Below, in pieces: positions 1-12,068 of a DNA stretch of 64,000 nt. A model generated the notes under the pieces. The model saw only the letters and a list, made by a program, of their open reading frames with translations. It searched no databases and was not told the origin of the DNA. Position numbers and translations under genes: made by a program. Each line of letters starts with the position of its first letter. Position 1 is the stretch's first letter. The DNA is from Linnemannia elongata (lineage: Eukaryota > Mortierellomycota > Mortierellomycetes > Mortierellales > Mortierellaceae), in contig JAXBDG010000006.1 of NCBI GenBank assembly GCA_036320915.1, positions 558,001-622,000 of the forward strand, read 5' to 3'.

Positions 1-60
1 GAGGCAGAGGAAAGTGTCAATTTGCAAAAAACCTAACCACATCGTTTTTGAAATCGTTAG

Positions 61-1138
61 TTGGGTGCCCAAGCCCAAGGGTGCAGAAGGGAGCATTCGG
101 CGCCGTACTCATGAAGACCCCCCAGACTGTCGTCGATATCATCCAAGAAATGATCAAAGTGGGCGTCAAGATCCCCATCACTGTCAAGTGCCGTATCGGC
201 GTCGATAACCTCGACTCCTATGAACACCTCTGCGACTTTATTAGACTGATTTCCACAACCACGCCAGTGACACATTTTATTGTCCATGCACGGAAGTGCT
301 GGCTCAAGGGTTTGTCTCCAAAACAGAACCGGAGTGTTCCGCCGCTGAAATATGAAGTCGTATACCAGGTAAGCCTCCCCTCACCACGACCATGCAAACG
401 GGAGCCATTGTCCCTTATTTTGTCCGCACTAACGAAATAGCAGGAAGAGAAAGAGATAACTAATGACTTATTTTTTGTCTTGTGATATTGGCGCGAAAAT
501 GTGTAATTTTTTTAAGCTTGCAAAGGATTTCCCACATTTGACGATTACAATCAATGGAGGATTTAATACTACACAGCAGATCAAGGAACAGCTGGAACTC
601 GTCGATGGGATAATGATTGGACGTGAAGTCATGGATCGACCCATGTTCCTTGCAAAAGTCGATGCCGGTAAGGAAAACAACACCAAAAAAGTCTCGCTCA
701 TTTTTTACTTCTGGCCAGAACCTGCTCCCTATCACCACCACCATCTCCCGTTTCACAAAAAAAAAGAAGCTAACCAATCTGCCCCTCCCTCTAGCATACC
801 ACAAGATCCCTGCGTCAGAATTGAAATCAACTGAAGAGATCATTGACGAGTACCTAGAATACGTCCTCACAGAACACACACGCGGAACCCCACACTCAAA
901 TGCAGTCGTCATGGCACCACTCAAGATGCTCTACGGAGGACGGAGAGGCCGGGAGTACCGTCGTCGTCTGGCCGCCACCATCTTGCCCAAAACCAAACCT
1001 CTTCCAGATATTGTCCGTGATGTCCGGCTTATGCTGGAGGAGATGGATTTCAATAGTTCTGCTTCTGAGGCGGAGACGGAGGTCGAGTTGGATAATGAGG
1101 ATAGAGAGTCGTCCAAGGTGGTTTCTGGGTGTGTATGA
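61..1138 (+). CDS. tRNA-dihydrouridine synthase, DusA-type (5' end missing)
   Basis: Reduces uridine to dihydrouridine in tRNA with FMN and NADPH (family knowledge). Three exons are visible: about 61-368, 517-667 and 795-1138, with GT-AG introns 369-516 and 668-794; the splices restore one frame. The first exon carries VGCPSPRVQ, whose Cys is the family's catalytic residue, then VKCRIGVDNLDSYE, VHARKCWLKGLSP and PPLKYEVVYQ. Exon 2 gives DFPHLTITINGG and DGIMIGREV, the FMN-phosphate side of the barrel. Exon 3 encodes the helical C-terminal domain (KMLYGGRRGREYRRRL) and a short acidic tail. The motif wording is DusA-like rather than Dus1-4-like. The sequence left of 61 is probably intron, with acceptor AG at 59-60, so the N-terminus lies outside the window. 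The left boundary is the uncertain part; the family call is firm. Confidence 0.88.
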
Positions 1139-1240
1139 TCAGATGAAGACATTTAGACTGTACAGTACAATACAATACTTTTTTCGCATTCAAAACAAAC
1201 AGTGTTCTCATAGAAAAACAAGCGACGTCATTTGAATAGG

Positions 1241-1246
1241 AATAAA
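1241..1246 (+). terminator. Poly(A) signal of the Dus gene
   Basis: AATAAA lies 103 bp after the Dus stop codon in A/T-rich DNA. It falls in the 280-bp interval between the convergent Dus and KH genes. Confidence 0.45.
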
Positions 1247-1418
1247 TAGCAAAAAAAGTCAATACCATTATTCAGCAGCAAGCTAAGGGGTCTACTTTGC
1301 AAAAAAGAAAAAAAAAAGTATAGGATACGACTCATTCTTTATCGCACTCTGCATCTCTCTTTGCGCTCTTCGCCTTCCGAACGTAATCTGTATCTCCCCT
1401 TAAAGCTCAATGTCATAT

Positions 1419-2868
1419 TTACTGACGGGCCTTCTCGCTCTCGAGACGCTGGTAGAGCATGTAGATGGCCATCTGGTTGGACTCGGGGGTTCCTGTGATG
1501 GTGACCAGACGCTCGTTGGCGCCATTGTTCTGGGGCTCTGCGATCTTGATGTGCGATCCAGACATCTGACGGATCTCGTTGATCTTCGAACCGCCCTTGC
1601 CGATCACGCTGCCGACCATATCGTTGGGGATGAAAATCTGCTGTGCGACAGAACCGGGGCCACCGCTCATACCTCCTGCACCGGCAGCGGCTCCTCCGCT
1701 GCTACCATATCCGCCATGACCGCCACTGCCACCACGCGATGACGAAGGGGGCATGTAATCCTGACCGTATCCCATTCCACCGTGCGAGGGGTATCCTCCA
1801 TAGTAAGGCTGCTGGTGGTGATGGTGAGAGGACGAGCCATGGTGGGGTGGGTAACCGCCCATGCCGCCGGCAGGGGGACCCTGGAAGGCACTGCGGCCCA
1901 TGGGTCTGTAGGGGATCACGCTGGCATTGCGATCACGCTCGCTGTGCTCCTGAAGGACAACGCCGACGTGGTAGACAGCAATGTGGATGGCGTCGGGGAC
2001 ACCGGTGATGGTGATGGTGCGCTCGGTCGAGGCGGGCAAGATCTCCTCCGAGGCAACCAAACGGGCTCCTGAGGCCTCCTGAATCTCCTTGATCTTCGAT
2101 CCCAACTTGCCAATCACAGAGCCCATGCGGTGGTGTGCAACCAACAGACGGATCGCCGTCGACTCTGTCTCGGGTGCTGCGTCAGGCTCAATGTGCTCAG
2201 CAATCACCTTCTGCGCGACCAATGAGTAAGCCTACAAGTTCATGAGAGATTATGAAATATCAGTTAGTCTTTAAAGCTTCGCCCAACCATCAAGTTGTGG
2301 AACAGATGTCGAATGGAAATAGTACCTTGGCGACGGTATCGAGGGGACCAGAGACGGTCAAGATACGCTCGTAGGCACCGGGGATCATTTCAGAGATGGT
2401 GACCTTGGCTCCGGACTGCTCACGGATCTCGCTGACGTTTTTGCCAGACTTTCCGATAATCACTCCGGCATCCTTGGTCGACACAATCGACCTCAAAGCA
2501 GTGGTTGGTGGAATATCACCCTCGGCACCCTCAGCCTTGGCTCTCGCTAAAAAAAAACGCAAATCAGTACAAATTCAAATTAGAATACAAATTAAAATTA
2601 TCATGAAACGAATGCAGGAACACCTATCGCATCCATTGCATATGTCCAATAGATCCAAAGAAAACGATAACACAAAGCACTTACAGGCATCATCAGAGTT
2701 GCGACGACGGTGCTGAGGACGCTGGGGCGAGGAAGAGTTAGAGTCGTTCACGGCAGCGCGCTTGTGGCGGCGATCTTCAGAGTCAGAATCGTGGTCGTCG
2801 GAATCGTCGGTGGGCAAAGATCTCTTCTTCTCACGCTCTTCAACGCTGGTCTTTTCAGTGTCAGACAT
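1419..2868 (-). CDS. Three-KH-domain RNA-binding protein (PCBP/Rnc1/Hek2-like), 405 aa
   Basis: Exons on the minus strand are 2868-2685, 2546-2326 and 2231-1419, giving 405 aa; introns 2684-2547 and 2325-2232 have GTAAGT/TAG and GTACTA/TAG ends. Residues 1-62 form an acidic, Ser/Arg-rich low-complexity leader. KH1 is about 78-145 with GKSG at 93-96, KH2 about 160-230 with GKLG at 176-179, and KH3 about 331-400 with GKGG at 346-349. A Gly/His/Tyr-rich linker fills roughly 245-330. Two close KH domains, a long disordered linker and a C-terminal third KH is the poly(C)-binding-protein layout. Members bind C-rich single-stranded RNA and control mRNA stability or translation (family knowledge). 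The start ATG at 2868 opens the only frame that continues into the splice. Expression signals were not resolved; upstream DNA is pyrimidine-rich on the sense strand. Confidence 0.93.
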
Positions 2869-3390
2869 GATGTGTATGTGTGTGTGTATGTGGTAGTGTT
2901 AAAAAATGGGGTAAGGGTGCTGCGCGTTCGTTAACTTGTGTAAGGTTAGACTTCTGGAGATGTGTGAAGTGTGGTAGGCCTGGAAGGGACGGATATGGAC
3001 GGTAAGGTCGGATGAGATGATGTGGTTTGGGACTCTAGAGTTGTGTTGTTTCCCCCCAAGTGGACACGAGGAAGAGACATGGACGATGCAGATAGAGAGA
3101 GAGATAGAGGAGGAAAGAGGAGGATGTATGTAAGGGTTTTGTGTGTGAGCAGGGCATTTGTGTTGTTTCGTTGACTTGTTCGAGCGTGGAATAGAATAAG
3201 AAAACGGATCAAAAGATGATCGACACTTCAGAACCGAAACGCGAAAGAAGAAAAGGAGGATGAGAGAATAGAAAGAAAGGAAGGAGACGAAGGAGAGAAG
3301 ACCGAGCCAGCGAGCAAGAGCGTGAAAAGAAGACTGAGATATCCACCGATCTGCCATTGATGTTAGTCGGTGTAGCAGTAGCGGGTGTCG
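2869..3390 (-). promoter_or_regulatory. Probable promoter/5' leader of the KH gene
   Basis: The sense (minus) strand is C/T-rich with short repeats of CTC and CAC and no codon-like bias. A 152-codon open frame here is mostly Ser, Leu, Phe and His from pyrimidine tracts and is treated as leader DNA. No clear TATA box was seen. Confidence 0.35.
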
Positions 3391-3693
3391 TTATCTCGAA
3401 GTTTGTTTGTTTGGCTGATTTGTCGAGTGTACCAGAAGGTTCCTCCGCGCTTTGGTCTCGATCGAGTTTAAGGAATGGACATATCCACAGGGTCTGTCAA
3501 AGAAAATCGCCTCCGAGGCGAGAACAAGTGCCGGATCCCAAAGCAAAAGAGTAATGGTAGTACGGCAATATTTCCACAACGCTTGCATCCAAGTGGGCTT
3601 TCGCACCAGGACAGCTGTGATACGCATCCTGTCTTGCAGACGGTAGTCCAGAAGGTGCTTGAAACGAGCCAGTTCGTTGTTGCTGGTTGTCAT
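3391..3693 (-). CDS. Weak candidate small gene or first exon
   Basis: An ATG at 3693 opens 100 codons. The first 27 or so (reading NNELARFKHLLDYRLQ then DRMRIT) use C/G-ending codons and resemble the start of an Sm/LSM fold of the Naa38 type, but the G, D and N residues of an Sm1 motif do not follow. A possible intron 3606-3494 (113 bp, GTGCGA...TTTGACAG) would join this exon to an open frame from 3493 toward about 3330, with residues such as EEPSGTLDKSAKQTNFE. All three frames are partly open here, so coding status is unproven. It sits upstream of the KH gene on the same strand. Confidence 0.2.
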   Translation of the reverse strand: MTTSNNELARFKHLLDYRLQDRMRITAVLVRKPTWMQALWKYCRTTITLLLWDPALVLASEAIFFDRPCGYVHSLNSIETKARRNLLVHSTNQPNKQTSR

Positions 3694-4837
3694 TCAGACG
3701 AGGAGTCTCCGGGAGTGACAGAAATGTGTCCGGCCGCCTCCTGGCGGTCGTGCTTGGCCGTTGATCAGCTCCACTGCTGTGCCTCCGTCATTGTCATCAC
3801 GAGGTATGATCCAAAATAGTTCGAAGCATACTCAAGGATTGTCCTACTGCTCTGTGCTGGGATAGGAAGGGTGTACGAGAAGAAGAGGAGAGAAGATGTT
3901 GCTTCATTCGAGTTATTACCGATTACTTGTCCACGAAAAGGAAAGGGTGTGAGGGAAGGATGTGTGTATAAGTGTGCGTGAAGCTCCATCATCGTCTTTG
4001 CCGATCTTCCAAGGGGTTGGGTTTTGATGACGACACCCAATTCGGATTCGAGTAGTCACGTGAAAAGTTAAGGGCTACTACGCCACCAACAAAGGAGGAA
4101 CGGGCCTTTGCCCCAGTCAGCAAACATCGACAACAAAGGAAAAAGTGAGCGCGTGTCCAAGAAACAACATTTTTTTGCAACAACAACAACCACCGCAAAC
4201 AAATGCGCAGGAATCATGCACACGCCTCTCCTGTCGTTCTACCTGTGCTAGTGTCCACACCTTTACTCGCCAACAGATATCGATTGACACTCAGTTGGCA
4301 ACAAACGGCCGCCTCAAAGGAATATCGTTTAAACTGCGTTAAGACACTCTTTCGTCTTTCATTTGTATATAAGTGATAAACCACACTCACACACACCTTT
4401 ATTTCCACTACAAAAGTTGCCCGCCTTCATTCGTGGAATAAAGTTGACGCGTTCATGCAAAGAACAAGGGATGTCGGTGGGAAGTACTTCTAGTTTGATG
4501 GTAAAGAAGATAAATTCTGGTCACAATAGGAACAACCCCTTGCCACACAACGCTTTTTAATGTCTGCGATGCGGGAACTGTAATAACGTTTTTTGTATTT
4601 CTCCTCCTGAATATTGTCCCTGCTGGCTCTTCAAGCTCATAGCCTACCATTTGTCCCGTCAAACCCCTTGCTCGCTGTTTATTGAAGAGCAATTGGGATT
4701 GAATATTGCGGACAAGGTAACAATGTGCGATCCGGGGATATGCCACCTCAATGCTGCTGTTATGCACCCCATGTATTCTGAATAGAAAGCGAAACAAAAA
4801 GGAGAGCAGAGGGCGGACCGGGGTTAATAGAAACCAG

Positions 4838-4871
<34 letters not shown>

Positions 4872-7800
4872 GAGTGTGCAATTGTAAAGAGAGAGAGAAT
4901 ATATCAAAGCGCAGCTGCTCGTTCGGAAGGCCAAACTGTGGGAGGGCATTGGACAAAAAGCTGGATCCTGCCTAAAAGAGAATGGTCCGATACGAACAAG
5001 AATGCAGCATAGGAACAAAAAGAAAACACAGCGATGGAAAGAGTCGGATACTTAAATGAAAGTACCAGCCCAGTTGTTGAGAAAGAAAAAAAAAACGAAA
5101 AAATGCTGTCATTTGAGTGGTTTGAACGAAAAAAAAAGAAAAAAAAAAATGCATGCGAAAGATCGAGCATATGAAGGGAGGGTGCAATGGCGTGAGAAGA
5201 GCGATGGTGTACAAGTGGGGAAGTTACTTTTTAGCTCCGAATAGGAGGCATACAGTACAAGAGAAAAAATAGCGAGCCCATTATTCCCCATCCCTCCATC
5301 ATTGCGCACAAAAGTAAAAGAAAACCATCCCGTTCAACTGACAGAGAGATAGGGGAAACTAGAATAGCAAACACCCGAGTTATCGGAATCGTGTCCTCGG
5401 AGAGAGAAGAGATACAATGTAGGAAGAAGGATGACCTGACCACCCCGTGTCGTTGTTACATTCGTCAAGGCTTGAACACTGCCAATGACCGCGAAAAGTA
5501 AGGTAGAGAATAATTGAATAATATGCTTCACAATTGGCTATGAACAAACTGCATTACAATCGAATGACCAGGTGGACACCACACTACCCTTTTGTTCAGT
5601 GCCAAGAAATACATGCACAATGACTGAGGAGGGAAACAAGCCAAGTGTTTTCTGTGGAACCACCATTGCAGCATCGCCCAATTTTTGTTTTCCACAACAC
5701 CTCCAACAGCAACACTGACTTTTTGCTTTTTAGCATTTTCTGTCCCATGCCTTCCTCTTGCGATGTCCGATATTTGCGGCAGTGAAAAGAACTCGAGAGA
5801 GTAACAGATGAACAGAGTTCAAACGTTATCTTTGTCGACTGAGTAAGGAGTGCATTTTTGTTTATGTGAGCTTGACTGAGGGTGAATGGGTGGATGAATG
5901 CTCCCTCATGCGAGTCGTCCATTTTCCTCCTGATGCTCTTCTCCAGGTCATCCCACTCCTCCGCGCCCCAGCTCACTTTTCGACCTTCAACAGAGCAAAA
6001 GAGAGCAAACCCCCCGGCATTGAGCAAAGCATGCGAAAATACTCACGATGACAAGAAAAAAGAGGAAAAGACTGAGCTTTTAGAATCAAGATTTGCCACC
6101 TCTCACTCCTAGCGATTAAGTTATCTGGTATCTTAAATCTCTTCCTCGCATCGCTTCTTTGAACTGTCACTCTCACTCATTCCCACCTTTTTACAACTCA
6201 CCAAAGTCACAACTGAGTCCAACACTTTTGTCCGTCCTTGCCTTTCTCGCTCAGTCGGAAAAAAGAAGGTTCTTTTTGCGACGAAGGCGAGGGGGAGGAA
6301 AAGAGGGCAAAACCTTAACGAAGCACGTTTGTCGACTTTGACGCTTTGACTGGTTTTGCATCGATCCAAGTCGACACCACCATCACCGCCCTCATTCCCT
6401 CCCTTACAGGCACTCCTCTCCAATTGCGCCTCCGCTTCATCCCTTTACCCCCTCTCCTCTTCCTATCATTTACATCAACCTCTCCCTTTCCTTCCTCCTT
6501 CTTTGTTCACAACATCATCATGCCAAGAGATCTGCAAAAGGATAACCCGCTCCATTGGGCTGTGCCCTGTCGACGCTCTCAATTCAACAGAAAAGGATAT
6601 GTATTCTGTAACTGTACGTATCATTTCGTGAAATGATGCACGTATGCTTTGTCTCTTGTCCTTTTCCTCTCTCTCGTACTTATGCATGCACGTTTGCTTG
6701 TGTTATTTACAGCAATTGGGACAATTCATCCGGCTTCTGTTGCCGATTTCGGACTAAAATAAGACGCAGTATTTGTTCCAAGGTCAAGTAAAAAAAAGAG
6801 ACAGAGAGGGTGGCAGGAAATAAGAAGCAACCGATCAGCCGTTCATGTATCCGCAGTACAATAGCCAAAGTAGTCTACCGTGCGTTCTCGCGATTGCAAA
6901 AACCAATACCTCCTCTCAATCGAAAACAGCACCTTCTAAATTTGCAAATTGTTTGTTGAAGGAAGGACGGTATGCGTTGACAACAAATGAGTAAACTAGT
7001 ATGGGCACCGACTCGCATTGCGCACCTCATCTCCTCCTCTTCCTCCTCCTCCTCAAGCGCATGCATTACCTATGCCGCAAGTAAATTGGTAACCCATCCC
7101 TCTTTTATTTTTCTTTACCTGAATACACCTGGATGTCATGATGCACCCATTCACATATGAATCGTGTCTTTTGAACTGCTTAATTGCTCCGTGTGATGCA
7201 CTTGATCTGCTTTTGATTTCAGAGAATGTTACCTCGAGCCAAAAATAGTACACGTTCAATTGAATAGCTCCGTCGCCTTCCAGTCGTCCAGCAATTGTCT
7301 CTGCCTAAACGGTCCTCCTTCCTAGGACAGGAACGCTTTTGAACAAACAAAACAACACCAACTGGTACCCGTCTTGGATACTAACAGTACTCCAGGACCC
7401 TATCGCAAAAACATGCAAAACGGCTCGAACTGCAAACGTCCTTAGTTTCTTCCTTCCCCGCCCCGACACACTCGACGTTCTCAACTCTTTGGTTTCTCTT
7501 GCGGTTCTCTCCGTCTCTATTCCCGGTTCGCTCTCTCTCTCTCCGCCCACTTCATTCCTCAAAAGGCCAACTACCCTAGAAATATCTTTATTTTTAGCCC
7601 GAATGCCAAGCCAGATCGTTATTGGCCATCTTGCTTCTAATAACTTACCGGGTACTCTTTCCATTTCTTGTCAACAGGAACAATGACACGATGGAAGAAA
7701 GAAAAATAACTGAGATATCTAATAGTCGACGTGCATGATGCGACGCGAACAATAACAATACCGATAGGCAACGTGATGCCTACTTGTTTTTGCTAGCCCT

Positions 7801-10800
7801 CGAATCGATCAAGCCTGGCATCGTCATCACAAATGAACAAAGCAACAACAACAGCCCTACTCCAAACCTCCAGACAAAAAAAAACGGACCCTTTCACTCT
7901 TTATTTAACCCTCCTTCTTCGCTTCGATCTCACCATTTTCATCGTTATAAAAACCCCTAGTAAAATGTCTATTATCCTGCCCGCGTCCAACCCAATTAGG
8001 TTCACAACTGATCAAACGCGCTTTGGTTTACGCCACAATCAAACAAGCTAAAATAATAATTTCAGGGGCATAACCTTTGTTCAAACCCTGAGGAGGGCTG
8101 TAGGTAAGGGTGTTATGGAGAGCTCAGGTCTTCTGTTCATCACCTGTTTGTGGAACCCCTCACTCGTTCATACAACCCCTCACTCGCCATCGAATTCGCT
8201 CTCAAATCCATACACAGCTCCAAAGGAATAGAAGGTGGAGGTTCAAGACGGGAGTAAAAGAGGGAAGGAAGGGAAACGGAGGGAGAGAGAGACGCTAAGA
8301 AAAACAACGCCACGGTAATTGGCAGCGGCAACAAAAAAAAAAAAAGTTGCAATCGGAAACGGAGACCACAGCCCTACTCTGTTTAGTGCTCTTTTGCCGT
8401 GTTTATGTTGCAACTCCAAAACAACGAAATTCAGAAACGGCAGAAAGCAGGCAAGTTGAAAAAAAGGTTTCTGTATGCGTGAGGCTCATCAAACAAGGAC
8501 GAGAATGACGGTTCCCTTCTTCCTTTGTCTGGATAAAACATGACAAGGCAAAACGTTGCTTTCGCAATTCTTTTTGCATTGAATCGAGTCGACTTATTTT
8601 TATCGACTCCTTTTGATCCATCCAACAAGCTCCTTTCCCTAATATCAGATACCGCAATCATGTCGTTCTTCTATCCCTCTCATTATCATCAGCCAATAGT
8701 CTAAAAAGTTCTAAAAATTGCTGACAAGCTCTCATTCTGTGCATTTTCAGGGGCCTTCTTTCCCTCAGTCCCTCTCTGCTGACCTTTTTTTTTCTCATTT
8801 GTATGTCTTTTCTCATCAGTGCAGATGAGCTCCAACCAAGCAATTAGAAAGCAAAATTGTGGCGTAAACCCTTTTCTTTCCCCCTTCCTTCCACCACTCT
8901 TTTTCTTTGCTTTACGCCCAACCTCAAAATGAAATAAAGAAAATCATAATTGCGACGTTCGTGTGCTCTCAGAAAAATTTAATTCTTATTTCCTCTCCCT
9001 TTCCTTCCCCTACAGCCCCGCCTCTCTCTTCATCCAGATACCAGCAAGGAGGCCCCAAAATCCTCAGATACCTCTATACCTCTCTGTTTTGTTTGTGCTC
9101 ACATACTCCCTCTGTTTATATTCGCTTGATGTAATTGGTTCCCGACTTCTGACCGACCGGGCTGGACGTCCCTTGTTTGTGTTATTCTTTGTTTGTGATA
9201 TTCTTTGTTTGTTTGATTGTTTGTTGATTGTTTGTTTGTTTGATTGTTTGTGAAACTCTCGCCCAGGATGGTAAGTTTAGGCCGGTGGGATCAATCATGA
9301 AAAGGTAAGGGCGAGAGCCAAATTGCATTCGTTTATTTACTTTCACACACATACACGTACCTGACAAATCATGGAATGTCCACAAGACAAAAGAGGTCCC
9401 TCAGGTATGTTCATCAAGGGTACGGGCGCGCGTTGTGTCGCGTCTATTTTTATGATAATGAACACCTGGTCCATATTGATGTTTGTGATCAATTAGTTTT
9501 TTCTTGTAGAGAGGCCCTCTGCGTGTGTTGTGTGGATCCGATCATGGTTGTTGCATGTTAATGCAATTTATTTTTCTTGTGTACCATTTCATTTCGGGCA
9601 CAAAAGGCAAGTGAACAGAAAAGTCTCCGTTCATTTTTTTTATATGGTGATACCCATTGGGCGTCAAGCAAGAGTGAAGAGTGATGAGTGATAAAGAAGA
9701 GCAATAGCTACCTGTTACTCAGTCCAAATCACTCTTTGTTGAATAGGTATTCATTGTAGCCATTTTTTATTTCTTCTTTGAGTAAAGAATGTGAGAAATG
9801 ATAGAAAGGTACCTTATCGCCTTCTTTTGTTTATTATTTTTTGTTTTGGTCACTGTAGCTACATGTACATAATTGATGCACCATTCCGCGTCAAAAGGCC
9901 GCCAAAAAAAACAAGTAACAATCGAAAATGCCGAAGACAAGATCCGAAATTGGGTATGCACAGTGTGCATTAAGCGGTGAATGATTGTCGATTCACACAA
10001 ATACATCTACCGCACACACACATGTCATCCCGATTATCCATGTGGGAATGAATGTGAGCACTTCCTACACCCGTCATTTTTTTTTTTTTTTTTGTAGTTT
10101 GCATGTAGCTGGTATCCATTCAGGTGGAAAATATACATTTGCCATGCTGTTCCTGAATGTGTTGGGCATTACAAAAGAATCGGAGCGTACACAACTGGGA
10201 CAATTGGAATCAACATCTTGGTGTCATTAAAAAATAAAAAAAAGCTGTCTTTTGATAGAATTGACTGTAGTGTCTCAGCGATAGCTGTTTTCGATCAAGG
10301 GAGGGAGGTACGCAGCGATGGAAAGGAATGACACTAGCTCAGATATATACCCCTCCACATAACCCCTCCTCCATGTCCATAAACTCCGTCTCGTCCCTGG
10401 TCATAAATAAACAAAACTCCCGGTCTTTCCATGCCTACACATACACCTGGCCCTGGGTCTCCCTTTTTTGGTTGTATTCCCCGGACTCGGAGCAAACGGC
10501 GCTTGAGCTATGAAAACGCAAAAAAAAAAAAGGCGAGAAGCCAGTCTTCAGAAAAGAGAAGGGAAAAGGCACTGAGGTGACGATAGAGGAGAGGTTATGA
10601 GTCTCAGCCCATGAGCACTTCAAAATTACCCTCTCTCCGTCCGTCTGTCCCATTCTTGTTTGCTAGGAAACGACTGACTGACATAGGCGAGGTTCAAGAC
10701 ATGGATGGGTTGAACAGAAATATAAAAACTATTATTATCAACGGCCAAAAACAAAGTACTACCAAAGCGCATTGTCAAACCGGTACTCGTTCTTCTTTGT

Positions 10801-11942
10801 CATTGAATTGAGACAATCCAAGGAGCAGCTTAGTCAGTCGATCACAGAGGAATGGAGGGTGAGGTGGTTCGGTCAGACTACCTCGCCAGCAGATTGTTGT
10901 GGAAAAATAGCAGGTGTGAACAAGGTCATGAACACGGTCATGACCAGAAAAGAAAGTGAGCTGCATCAGAGCTTTGCATCAACTCTATCTTTCCCTCTTT
11001 CTCTCTCACCCTTTCTCTCTCTCACTCTCTCTCTCTCGCCCTCTCTCATGCCCTTACTTCTTGCTCTCATCGTCTCGCTTGCTCACACTCTCACTTCTCT
11101 CGAAAGCTCCCTCTTCTTTTTTTTTGAGTGTTGAGTGACATGGGCCATCCATCTAAACATCAGGCCATGATAATTGAGAAGTGAATAAGCGATTTCAATT
11201 GAGGTGTCAGTGAAAATGGGATAGAAAACAAAATTGTAGGGCCCGCCCTCCGTCAAGCAACGGTACATATCGAAAGATATGCACATATTTTTGTACTTCG
11301 CTTGATAGCTTCTCCTTGTTTTCATCCTCAGTTTTCAGTTGTGTCACTATGGGTTCCTGAAAACCCCCTCTTTCAGTCGGCTGTATTTGCGGCATAGTAT
11401 GGTAGGCTAGAGTTATCAATAGAGTGGAAGGGTAGGGAATTCAGTCAAGAATAACATAGACAAGAATATCTTCTTTCATTATCCTCTGTATCATGCCCAC
11501 TGTACCTCTATCTTCTCTTAACTATTGTTTGCATCAAATAACCAACAAAATCATTGGGATCACTGGGCATTTTTGCTTTCCCTTCTCGCCCACTCACTGT
11601 CTCTGTCTCTCACAAACAACATCCTCTGAATCTGAGAGCAGCAGCAAAGCATAACAAAGCATAGACACCACAATCAATCTAAGCAGCGTATCATCCGGTC
11701 AGCCAGCAGATGCAAAGCAAAGGAAGCGATTTCTTTTCCCTCCATGCGCTCGTGTTTTTTATGCTCCAGGTCCAATGTAAATAAAACTGCACAAGTTGGC
11801 CGAATAAAGCGAACATGCACCAACACAATACAAAATACGTATGGACAATCAACAACAACAACAACAACAGCAACAAAAATAAACAAAATAAGCGCAATGC
11901 AGCGACAACAACAACATCAACAATGAAAACAGTGGATGACGG
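3694..11942. other. Long stretch without a supported gene
   Basis: About 8.2 kb in which open frames are short, compositionally skewed and unlike known proteins. It holds a 30-A run (4841-4870), a TTTG/ATTG tandem tract near 9176-9250, CT-rich runs near 10985-11050, a TATATAAG at about 4366 and a TTATAAAA at about 7944 with no credible gene behind either. A CACGTG occurs near 4057. No RNA gene fold was recognised. Confidence 0.4.
9176..9250 (+). repeat. TTTG/ATTG-type tandem repeat
   Basis: Repeated tgtttgtttgattgtttg units, irregular, directly readable in the sequence. Confidence 0.8.
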
Positions 11943-12068
11943 TTAGTCGTGATGAACATCGATGGCACGAGTGATGGAGGGAAGGAGGGCGAGGATGGAA
12001 TGAAGGAGTAGGAGTGCGGCCAAGATGAAAGGGACCAGGTTGATGATGTTGCTGTCTTCTGTTGCAAT
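11943..12068 (-). CDS. Candidate terminal exon encoding one membrane helix
   Basis: After a splice-acceptor-like CTCTCTTGCTCAG on the minus strand, 41 codons end in TAA at 11943. They read IATEDSNIINLVPF, then a hydrophobic run (ILAALLLLHSILALLP), then SITRAIDVHHD. Codons are strongly C-ending, as in the certain genes here, unlike the surrounding DNA. This would suit the C-terminus of a small membrane protein. No upstream exon was confidently found and the family is not recognised, so it may be chance. Confidence 0.22.
   Translation of the reverse strand: MATEDSNIINLVPFILAALLLLHSILALLPSITRAIDVHHD

Noticed and set aside
2899..3357. 152-codon frame upstream of the KH gene, minus strand
   Set aside because: Pyrimidine-rich leader composition, no domain, and not in frame-continuous splice relation with the KH exons.
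5596..6027. 143-codon open frame, minus strand
   Set aside because: Some natural-looking segments (EEWDDLEKSIRRKMDD) but mixed codon use, no family and no splice or neighbour support.
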